Shown here: piece by piece, positions 16,822 to 24,717 of the stretch
How the letters are laid out: every line of letters begins with the position of its first letter
How positions within the stretch are numbered: position 1 is the first letter of the stretch
Notes under the pieces: generated by a model
What the model was told of the DNA's origin: nothing
Database searches by the model: none
What the model saw: only the letters and a program-made list of their open reading frames with translations
Made by a program: the position numbers and the translations under genes
Source of the DNA: Ignavibacteriales bacterium
Lineage (GTDB): Bacteria; Bacteroidota; Ignavibacteria; Ignavibacteriales; Ignavibacteriaceae
Assembly: GCA_016700155.1 (NCBI GenBank)
Contig: CP065001.1
Span: 62,001-126,000 of the forward strand
Reading direction: 5' to 3'
Length of the DNA: 64,000 nt

Positions 16822-17805
16822 TTAATCATTATTTGTAAAACGATGTTCAAATTCTACATCAACTTTTCCTGGCGTGATTTTTATATAAACTACAACCAAC
16901 CCTGCTGCGATAAGTGTTGATAGTATTACCCAGATGATCGGAATATTACCTTCCTCGAGACTGCTGCCGAGCACTGACTGCGATGATAAATACAAAAGCA
17001 TTATCGCAATAAAGTTATTTGTAAAATGCGCCGCACTTGATGGAAAAATACTTTTACTCCTGTAGTAAAAGAAAGAAAACAAAACGCCAAGTATCGACAA
17101 TGAAATTAAACTAAGCGGTTGAAAGTGAAACAAACCAAAAACAATTCCGGTAATTATAAAACTTTTCATCCCGTTTGTACGTTCCATAGTTCGCTGCACA
17201 TATCCCCTGAAAAAAACTTCCTCACAGACTGCGGGTGTTACGGCTATCACAAGTATCAGCATTACTAATTCAAAAACTGAATTGGCGGTGAACAGCTGCG
17301 CTCCCATATTACGAACCACTTCAGGAATTTCAAGCCAGTCAAGCAGAAGGTATGATACATAGTAGCAGAAGGGCAGCATCGCAATTGTAATCAGCACGGC
17401 AAGTATAATTTCTTTGAATGAACACCATCTTATCCGTAAATACTTTTTTATTTCGTGTGTATGCCAGCGTTTAACAATCCAGATAGTTGGATAAAACATA
17501 AAGACGAATTGAGAAATCACTAATGCAACGAGTATCGGCACTTTAAGTGTTTCTGTTATTGAATTCATCCTTTCCATAAAATCACCGGATATCTCTCCAG
17601 GTGAGATTGCCTGGTATATAAAAAAGATCATCATCATAACAATGGACTGAACATTGAAGTACAGTACACCAATCCCCAGCAAAGCCGCATACGCAGCGGC
17701 TGTTATACTTCTTCCTTTTTTTTCCCAGGAACCGTTAAGTTCTATTGAATCATTATCATCAATTAGAACAGCATCCGGATGATTTTCTGTTTCGGGATTA
17801 TTCAA
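16822..17805 (-). CDS. CPBP-family intramembrane metalloprotease
   Basis: A 327-residue polytopic membrane protein with the CAAX-protease/bacteriocin-processing signature: EEVFFRGY (E195, E196, R200), FGLFHF (H227) and AAHFTNN (H260, N263). These residues form the glutamate-type intramembrane active site. The N-terminal ~30 residues are soluble and acidic. Its start overlaps the preceding membrane protein gene by 8 nt. The substrate is unknown; the family covers prenyl-protein processing, immunity and membrane quality control. Confidence 0.88.
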   Translation of the reverse strand: MNNPETENHPDAVLIDDNDSIELNGSWEKKGRSITAAAYAALLGIGVLYFNVQSIVMMMIFFIYQAISPGEISGDFMERMNSITETLKVPILVALVISQFVFMFYPTIWIVKRWHTHEIKKYLRIRWCSFKEIILAVLITIAMLPFCYYVSYLLLDWLEIPEVVRNMGAQLFTANSVFELVMLILVIAVTPAVCEEVFFRGYVQRTMERTNGMKSFIITGIVFGLFHFQPLSLISLSILGVLFSFFYYRSKSIFPSSAAHFTNNFIAIMLLYLSSQSVLGSSLEEGNIPIIWVILSTLIAAGLVVVYIKITPGKVDVEFEHRFTNND

Positions 17806-18799
17806 TTACTATTCCTTCATTCGTTAGGTTTGTTTCAGGATTCTCTGCAGGAAAATCATTCTTCCTTATCTTCAGATCAAAATACATTACAACATTTATT
17901 AGCGGAGTAACCAATGAATCAAATATGGTACTTATGATTATAATTATCCCAAATGAAAAGCCGAATGATTCGAACATCTTTACCATACTTGATGGATCAT
18001 TGTTGATCATCCCGCCTTCCGCAATCATTTTAAAATACTGAGAAAAGAAATCCCACATCAGTATAAAGCTAAGAGGGGTTGTGATGATCGAGATTCCAAA
18101 ATCAACAATGAGCGAGGTGAGCAATAAAATTCCGAATACACGCCACCAGTTACCTTTCACTAAGTATGAACTTTTAGAGAAGGAATCGAATACATAGTTG
18201 TCTTCGCCTACAATTGAAACAAAAGCAAAATACCATTTGTAAATCAGGTAGATCATCAGGAATATTCCGGTAATGATAACTAACACACCAAGTATAGTTA
18301 TTCCCGTCATACTTGCGGCGGCTCCAAGTCCTATTATAAATATTCCGACAAAAATGCATGCTGAAACCACGAAACCCAGCAGGATTGATTGACCAATGCA
18401 TCTGAACAAAGTAACAGAGAAAACTTTTGCGAATGCTTCACCGACAGAGATTCTTTTTCCCTGCATTTCACTGAAACTGATTTTTGTTATTCCTATCATC
18501 ACCCCGAGATATCCGAATGCGAATGCAAAAATTGCAAGCATATATATTCCAAGATTAGCAAAAAAGTTTGCCGGCAGCTGCGTTTGGGTATTGCCGTACT
18601 CGTACGAGGATTGAATGGATTCTTTCGCTGTTTCCATAATTGAGGAAAAGAATACATTAAAACCATACGCCATTAATAATCCGACAGGTACTAGAAAGGC
18701 GACGGCAATAATAATGTTACGTGAAAAAGTTTTCTTGAAAAGATTGAAAGTGATGCTGAAGATATCACCGAGTTCGAAAGGTCTGGATTTATCAAACAT
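17798..18799 (-). CDS. Six-helix integral membrane protein, glycerophosphodiesterase-membrane-domain-like
   Basis: A 333-residue protein that starts with a short amphipathic segment (RPFELGDIFSITFNLFKKTF) and has about six membrane helices. The order resembles the membrane domain shared by YciC-type proteins and the membrane part of some glycerophosphodiesterases. No catalytic motif is present. It is the first gene of a two-gene unit with the CPBP protease. Confidence 0.72.
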   Translation of the reverse strand: MFDKSRPFELGDIFSITFNLFKKTFSRNIIIAVAFLVPVGLLMAYGFNVFFSSIMETAKESIQSSYEYGNTQTQLPANFFANLGIYMLAIFAFAFGYLGVMIGITKISFSEMQGKRISVGEAFAKVFSVTLFRCIGQSILLGFVVSACIFVGIFIIGLGAAASMTGITILGVLVIITGIFLMIYLIYKWYFAFVSIVGEDNYVFDSFSKSSYLVKGNWWRVFGILLLTSLIVDFGISIITTPLSFILMWDFFSQYFKMIAEGGMINNDPSSMVKMFESFGFSFGIIIIISTIFDSLVTPLINVVMYFDLKIRKNDFPAENPETNLTNEGIVIE

Positions 18800-18907
18800 A
18801 TTTTTCTCCCTTAGCCCATTAATTATTTGAGTTGGGTTTAAAATAGTTTAAATATTTGTTAGTTGGAACGGGAAAAATTTTAAAGTTCAGACTAGCTTAG
18901 AAGATGC

Positions 18908-19519
18908 CTAAAAATTAATTCGCAGAATATTTATGCTCACATCAGGCTTATTTAACTGGCGGAAGTCACTGATTGATGAAGTGTGATTTACCCGCAGTAG
19001 GTCAGTTTGATTAAAATCATTCTGCGGTTTCTCAGTCGCAAAAACATAATAGCCTAAAATCTCGAATGGAATTGCACTTAATAATGCGCCGAATAAATAC
19101 TCATAACCATCGAGGGTTTTGTTTTCTATCAGCAGTACAAATAATGAAATTCCTACTCCGCCGCCTAATGCCGTGCCCCAGTAGCTGCTTTCATAATCAC
19201 CTATTCTGCCAATAAGATATACGCCGAGAGTTGATCCGAAAATCCATCCGGCAACACCGTATACTGGGTTTGTTTCTCTGAACGGAAGTAAAAAAATTAA
19301 TCCTGAAACAGCGCCCCCAAGTAACTGTCCGCTAATTACAAAAGGACTTATCGAGCTTTCAGATTTTATTGAATCGATTGGTTGCTGAATGTTTAATGAA
19401 TCCGTAACCTGCCCATAGTTAATTGAGTGAAAGAGCAAAAATGTTATTATCAGAAAAGTTTTATTGAAATAGATTTTCGGAAATGGATTCGCAGAACTAT
19501 ATGAAACTTCTTTACCCAA
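18908..19519 (-). CDS. Exported glycine-rich membrane protein of unknown function
   Basis: A 203-residue protein with an N-terminal hydrophobic segment (TFLIITFLLFHSINYGQ), a linker rich in Ser/Asp/Ile, and four glycine-rich hydrophobic stretches (LLGGAVSGLIFLLPF, AGWIFGSTLGVYLIGRIG, GTALGGGVGISLFVLL, LFGALLSAIPFEILGY). The glycine spacing looks like a 2TM-glycine-zipper or small-pore type fold. The start is TTG at 19519 with an unusually long n-region, so it may begin later. Function unknown. Confidence 0.6.
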   Translation of the reverse strand: MGKEVSYSSANPFPKIYFNKTFLIITFLLFHSINYGQVTDSLNIQQPIDSIKSESSISPFVISGQLLGGAVSGLIFLLPFRETNPVYGVAGWIFGSTLGVYLIGRIGDYESSYWGTALGGGVGISLFVLLIENKTLDGYEYLFGALLSAIPFEILGYYVFATEKPQNDFNQTDLLRVNHTSSISDFRQLNKPDVSINILRINF

Positions 19520-19626
19520 AACATCAAGCCCATAAAATTATTTGATATCAACTTAATGCTGCAGAAAACTTATGTCAATTCATTTTTTTAAGGAAGGTTG
19601 ATTTAGAATGGTTTTAAAGATAAACT

Positions 19627-19663
19627 CAGATGTCACACTTCGATGAACTCAGTGTGACATCTG
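19627..19663 (-). terminator. 13-bp perfect hairpin downstream of the M16 peptidase
   Basis: CAGATGTCACACT (19627-19639) and AGTGTGACATCTG (19651-19663) pair perfectly around an 11-nt loop. It lies just downstream of the M16 stop codon. On the minus strand it is followed by AGTTTATCTTT, a weak U-tract, so intrinsic termination is plausible but not textbook. The ATGTCAC...GTGACAT arms recur at 40880-40909. Confidence 0.5.
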
Positions 19664-19702
19664 TAAAATTATATCATACTTTTGATGATTGTTGTCTTAC
19701 AT

Positions 19703-22453
19703 TTACTTAATCACATTACCATCTGCATCAAGATATTTCACTTCACCTAAGCCAAGTTCCTTAATGCCAGCTTCAATTTTTGATTTATCACCGACAACAA
19801 CCCAGATCAGATTATCAGTATGAATAAGTTTATCTGCGCATCTGCTCACTTCGTCCTTCGTAAGTGAACGAACCATACCTTCATACTTTGTAAAGTAATC
19901 ATCGGGCAGATTATAGGTTATAATTTCTGTTAATGAACCTGAGACAGAGCCGGCAGTTTCCCATGTGCCAGGCAAACTGAGTGTACGTGAGTTTTTATCT
20001 TTCATAAACTCTTCATCGGTAATCGGCTTTGTGGATTTAATATCGTTCAGTTCATTAAGAACTTCCGTCATAGCTTCTTTTGTTTTATCTGTCTGAACTG
20101 GTGCATAAACAAAATACGGGCGCTGACCTTTAGCACCCCATAAAATTGAAAATGAGCCGTAAGACCAGTGTTTATCTTCACGAAGATTCATATTAATTCT
20201 TGAAGTGAAAACACCGCCTAAAATATTATTGAAACTTTCAATTGCGATTTCATCATCGGCGCTTCTGCGCGGAGCTACGTGACCTGCGAAAATTATTGAC
20301 TGCTGAGAACCCGGTCTGTCCATAATATATATCACAGGTTTGTCGCTTCGTTTAACGTCCGTAACATTCTTTTGAGGAACGGTTCCGCTTTTCCAATCCT
20401 TAAATAACTTTTCAAGTTTGGATTGAACTTCACTCATTGTAATATCACCGACAACAACAAGCGTTGCGTTATTAGGTTTGAACCAGTCATTCCTGAATTT
20501 TACAAGATCATCTTTTGTAATGCTGTTCACAGATGCCTCTGTTCCGGAACCAGTAAATGAATTTCCATAAGCGTGATTGCTGCCGTATAATAGTTGCGGT
20601 AACACACGCAGTCCCATTTGTACAGGTGTTGCCTTCTCTCGCTGAATGGCAACCAGCAAATTCTTTTTAAGCCTGTCAAATTCCTTTTCAGAGAATGATG
20701 AATTAAGAATTACATCAGCATAAAGATCAAGCGACTGATCAAGATTAACTTTTAAAGCATTTAAATAAACTGTGGAGTAGTCAAGATTAGAACCGGTGGA
20801 TAAATTTGCTCCGAGCAGATTCAGTTGTTCACTTATTTCAAGTGCTGAAAGTTTTTTTGTTCCCTCATCCATAACATCCATAGTAAGTTTTGCCGTCCCG
20901 GGTTTTATATTCTGATCAGCAGAATAACCGGCATCAACCATAAGATTAAAACTAACAACCGGAATTGAATGTCTTTCGGCGAGAACTATTTTTAATCCGT
21001 TAGATAATGTTGCACGTTGTACATCCGGAAATTTTATTTCGGGATTCATCCCAAGTTCAGGAAGTTTTGTTCTGTCAGCACTGTCTGTTGAAGCAGTATG
21101 TTCCGGGAAAGGATGAACTTCAAGAATAAAGACTCCGTCGGACAACCATTTGTTCGCAGTCTCTTTTAAATCTTTAATTGTTGCAGATTCAATTTCTTTA
21201 AGTGTTGTTTTGTAGTGATCGGCTACTCCGCCATAAATAATATTGCTTGCAAGAATATCTGACTTTCCGCCAAAGCCGCCAATACGCTCAATGCCTCTTA
21301 TGAAACCCGCAAAGTATTGTGTCTTTACTCTCTGTAATTCTTTTTCAGTAGGACCGTTTTTTAAAAGTGCTGCAAGTTCTTCATCAATTGCGTTTTCAAT
21401 TTTAGAAAGATCCTGTCCCGGTTTTGCTGTCACATCAATATAAAACTGTCCGGCGATTTCCATATCATCAACAAAGGAAGATACATTTGTTGCAACTTGT
21501 TCATCATAAACTAATCGCTTATATAATCGTGATGTTTTACCGGAAGCAAGAATGCTTGAAACAAGATTCAGATGATTATTTTCTTTTGTTCCCCATTGAG
21601 GCACATTCCACACTTTATAAATTCTTGCCTGCGGAACTCTGTCCTGCATAATTTGTCTGTGTGAACCCGACATCTTTGGAATCCACGTCTGGTGTTTAGC
21701 AATTGGTGGTCCCGGGGGAATATCGCCAAAATATTTTTCCACTTTCTCCAAAGCGGTTTGCGGTGTTATATCTCCGGCAAGAACGATCACTGCATTGTTT
21801 GGACCATAATAAGTTTTGAACCATTCGTGAACATCTTCAAGTGATGCAGCGTTCAGATCATCCATTGAGCCGATAACTGTCCAGGAATATGGATGACCTT
21901 TGGGGAATGTACTTTCTGTTATAAGGTTCCATACTTTTCCATAAGGCTGATCTTCACCCTGTCTTTTTTCGTTCTGAACTACTCCGCGTTGTTCGTCAAG
22001 AACTTCCTGGTTAATTGCACCAAGCAGATGACCCATTCTGTCTGATTCCATCCATAGTGCTACATCCAGTGCTGATGTCGGAACATTCTGAAAATAATTT
22101 GTGCGGTCGTTATTTGTGGTTCCATTTAAATCAGTCGCACCGATTTTTTCCATTACCTCAAAATATTCACCGTCAAAATTTTCACTTCCGTTGAACATAA
22201 GATGTTCAAACAAATGCGCGAATCCGGTTTTACCTTCTTTCTCATTTTTTGAGCCGACATGGTACCAGATGTTAACTGCCACGATCGGGGCTTTATGATC
22301 TTCGTGTACAATGAGGGTTAGTCCATTGTCCAGCACAAATTTTTGAAAAGGGATATCTATGGATTTACTCAAATCAGTTTTAGTTTTTTGCGCTGAGATC
22401 TGAAAGGATAACAGCAAAACAAGAACTGACACAAATAATTTATTGGGGCTCAT
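19703..22453 (-). CDS. M16-family zinc peptidase (two-copy, pitrilysin type)
   Basis: A 916-residue secreted peptidase with a signal peptide (residues 1-21, cut after FQISA). The inverted zinc motif HLFEH is at 80-84, with a distal Glu in EQRGVVQNEKR. A second M16 half begins near residue 480 (LSNGLKIVLAERHSIPVVS) and lacks the HxxEH motif, as expected for fused active-plus-inactive halves. The family digests peptides in a closing chamber. It is probably periplasmic. It is divergent from the esterase-like gene at 22639. Confidence 0.92.
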   Translation of the reverse strand: MSPNKLFVSVLVLLLSFQISAQKTKTDLSKSIDIPFQKFVLDNGLTLIVHEDHKAPIVAVNIWYHVGSKNEKEGKTGFAHLFEHLMFNGSENFDGEYFEVMEKIGATDLNGTTNNDRTNYFQNVPTSALDVALWMESDRMGHLLGAINQEVLDEQRGVVQNEKRQGEDQPYGKVWNLITESTFPKGHPYSWTVIGSMDDLNAASLEDVHEWFKTYYGPNNAVIVLAGDITPQTALEKVEKYFGDIPPGPPIAKHQTWIPKMSGSHRQIMQDRVPQARIYKVWNVPQWGTKENNHLNLVSSILASGKTSRLYKRLVYDEQVATNVSSFVDDMEIAGQFYIDVTAKPGQDLSKIENAIDEELAALLKNGPTEKELQRVKTQYFAGFIRGIERIGGFGGKSDILASNIIYGGVADHYKTTLKEIESATIKDLKETANKWLSDGVFILEVHPFPEHTASTDSADRTKLPELGMNPEIKFPDVQRATLSNGLKIVLAERHSIPVVSFNLMVDAGYSADQNIKPGTAKLTMDVMDEGTKKLSALEISEQLNLLGANLSTGSNLDYSTVYLNALKVNLDQSLDLYADVILNSSFSEKEFDRLKKNLLVAIQREKATPVQMGLRVLPQLLYGSNHAYGNSFTGSGTEASVNSITKDDLVKFRNDWFKPNNATLVVVGDITMSEVQSKLEKLFKDWKSGTVPQKNVTDVKRSDKPVIYIMDRPGSQQSIIFAGHVAPRRSADDEIAIESFNNILGGVFTSRINMNLREDKHWSYGSFSILWGAKGQRPYFVYAPVQTDKTKEAMTEVLNELNDIKSTKPITDEEFMKDKNSRTLSLPGTWETAGSVSGSLTEIITYNLPDDYFTKYEGMVRSLTKDEVSRCADKLIHTDNLIWVVVGDKSKIEAGIKELGLGEVKYLDADGNVIK

Positions 22454-22638
22454 TGCTAACCTTTTAGGTTTGTTGATAAAAAAAATCTTGAAATTGTTAG
22501 TTAAAACTTAATTTATACCCGGATTTATTGAAAACCGTTTATCAAAAAACAATTAAAATTTAATTTCACGGATTAACAGGAATTACTTAATTTTCTAAGG
22601 TAATTACCTCCAATCCTTAACTAATAACAGGAGTTTGA

Positions 22639-23370
22639 ATGCATAAAGAAATCCATAAATGGTGGAGTCCCAATCTTAATAAAGATATGGAAATTGTCGT
22701 GTATGGTCATTATGGGTATGCATTGCTTATGTTCCCGACAGCAGCGGCGGATTTTCTTGAGTATGAACGCTTCCACCTGATTGACAGCATTTCTCACTAT
22801 ATCAACGACGGCACACTTAAAGCGTTTTCAATAAACAGCATCAACAATGAAAGCTGGCTTAACAGGAATATGCATCCCGCTCATAAAGCGATCAGGCACC
22901 AGCAATACAACAGGTACATAACTGAAGAGGTTGTACCTTTCATCAATAACCATTGCAAACAGCATGTGCCGATAGTTACTACCGGGGCTTCACTGGGAGC
23001 TTTCCATTCCGCAAATACTTTTTTCAGAAGACCGGATCTGTTTTCAGGTGTTATTGCAATGAGCGGAACTTATGATCTAAAAAGTTATACCGATGGATAT
23101 TATGACGACAACTGTTACTTTAATTCTCCCGTTGATTATCTGCCAAGCCTTGGTGATGAGTGGCACTTATCACGTATGCGCCAAAGCAGTATAGTTATAG
23201 CAAGCGGACAGGGCGCTTATGAAGATCCCGGTTCCTCAAGAAAACTTTCTGATATATTACAGGCAAAAGGGATTCAGCACTGGCTTGACCTTTGGGGCTT
23301 TGATATTACACACGACTGGCCAACGTGGAGACAAATGCTTCCTTACTTCCTGAACCATTTGAGAATGTAA
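22639..23370 (+). CDS. Esterase-like alpha/beta hydrolase
   Basis: A 243-residue protein without signal peptide. The nucleophile elbow is GASLGA (Ser 118), and THDWPTW near the end supplies a likely catalytic His (H225). The overall pattern (MHKEIHKWWSPNLNKDM, LMFPTAAADFLEYE) matches the putative-esterase family related to esterase D and S-formylglutathione hydrolase. A GGAG ribosome site precedes the ATG by about 7 nt. It is followed after 7 nt by the PAP2-like gene, so both likely form an operon. Substrate unknown. Confidence 0.8.
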   Translation: MHKEIHKWWSPNLNKDMEIVVYGHYGYALLMFPTAAADFLEYERFHLIDSISHYINDGTLKAFSINSINNESWLNRNMHPAHKAIRHQQYNRYITEEVVPFINNHCKQHVPIVTTGASLGAFHSANTFFRRPDLFSGVIAMSGTYDLKSYTDGYYDDNCYFNSPVDYLPSLGDEWHLSRMRQSSIVIASGQGAYEDPGSSRKLSDILQAKGIQHWLDLWGFDITHDWPTWRQMLPYFLNHLRM

Positions 23371-23377
23371 ATGCGAG

Positions 23378-24001
23378 ATGACAGATAGCTGGGGAAAAAT
23401 TCTTAAAGAAAAAAAAGTTATAACGGAACTTGTTATTTCATCACTGATCCTTGCATCGGTATTATGGGCATTGACAATTTTTTTAGAGAATAATGAGAGA
23501 AGACAGGGAACAATTCTGTTCGATCCTTTTCTCTCATTGTTCACTCCCGCAGATGTTACCTGGTTTACATTTATAATTCTTTATGGTGCGCTTATAATTG
23601 GTGTGATTCATCTTACAAATAAACCAATCAAATTAATTTTGTCTCTACAGTTTTATTCATTGCTTGTATTAACACGAATGCTTGCAATGTACTTCGTAGC
23701 TCTTGAACCGCCGCCATTGATGATTCCGCTTGTTGATCCTTTTGTTGAATTTTTTACAACCGGCACGGTAATGAAAAAAGACCTTTTCTTCTCCGGTCAT
23801 ACGGCAACGCTTTTTTTCCTCTTTCTTTTGATTGATAAGAAAGGATTAAAATATTTTTTGTTTGTGTGTACGGTCATTGTGGGAGGATTAATCCTTGCTC
23901 AGCATGTACACTATTCAATCGATGTACTGGCTGCGCCGTTCTTTACATACGGGGTATACCGGCTTGTGTTATTAATCCGGGCAAAAATTAATTTGAATTA
24001 G
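23378..24001 (+). CDS. PAP2-like membrane phosphatase/phosphotransferase, sphingomyelin-synthase type
   Basis: A 207-residue protein with about six membrane helices. The pattern DLFFSGHTATL (H141) and HVHYSIDVLAAPFF (H178, D182) is the histidine-histidine-aspartate triad of the PAP2_C/sphingomyelin-synthase-related family, which transfers or hydrolyses phospho-head groups at the membrane. The typical bacterial PAP2 motif KX6RP is absent. It is co-directional and tightly linked to the esterase-like gene. A lipid head-group role is inferred; the lipid is not known. Confidence 0.78.
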   Translation: MTDSWGKILKEKKVITELVISSLILASVLWALTIFLENNERRQGTILFDPFLSLFTPADVTWFTFIILYGALIIGVIHLTNKPIKLILSLQFYSLLVLTRMLAMYFVALEPPPLMIPLVDPFVEFFTTGTVMKKDLFFSGHTATLFFLFLLIDKKGLKYFLFVCTVIVGGLILAQHVHYSIDVLAAPFFTYGVYRLVLLIRAKINLN

Positions 24002-24116
24002 TGCAAAATATTTTTTATTTCTGTATAAGAATATGATAGTGTCATCAAAATCTTCTTAAAACTCCTGTTCAGACAAGAACATACCGCTTGAAAAATTAAT
24101 TTATGCGAGGTATAAG

Positions 24117-24452
24117 ATGATAGAAGAACAAACTGAAACGCGTGAAGTATCGAAACTGGTTTTTAACCAGTTCAGCAGGAACGGATTTGAATCGGTGATT
24201 TCAAAAGAAGAGTTTGATAACCTGAACGAATTTAAAAATTACCTTTCCGGTAAACTTTCAGAATTGCTTGATAAAAATTATGACTTGCTGATCAAAACTT
24301 TGTACCGGATCGATGTAAATGAGAAAAAACTTTCAGCATTATTTTCAGCTGATAATAAACAAAGCATTCCTGATTCACTCGCGGATTTAATAATTGAAAG
24401 ACAGTTACAAAAAGTTCATTTCAGGAATCTTTATAAGGCTGGCGCACTTTAG
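24117..24452 (+). CDS. Small helical protein of unknown function
   Basis: A 111-residue acidic, alpha-helical, cytoplasmic protein. A GAGG ribosome site lies about 7 nt before the ATG. No recognised domain. The C-terminus (LIIERQLQKVHFRNLYKAGAL) is amphipathic. It stands alone, 265 nt upstream of the coiled-coil gene; the intervening sequence shows nothing I can name. Confidence 0.65.
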   Translation: MIEEQTETREVSKLVFNQFSRNGFESVISKEEFDNLNEFKNYLSGKLSELLDKNYDLLIKTLYRIDVNEKKLSALFSADNKQSIPDSLADLIIERQLQKVHFRNLYKAGAL

Positions 24453-24717
24453 AGTTTGAGTTATTAGTTAACCTGAAAAACGCAATATTTAACAATAACA
24501 AATTGATTACATTTTGACCGGAAATTGAAAAATCCATCAGGATAATTATTACCGGGTTACAGAAAAAATTTGTTAAAACCTCGAAATAATTAGTCATTCA
24601 TAATCTTGATTTATAGTATAATTTTTGAAAGATTGACGGCAAAACTAATCGAATAATTATCTGCATACAGGCAATAGTTGCCAAAGTCCAGGTGAAATAT
24701 GTTAACAGGAGTCATTT

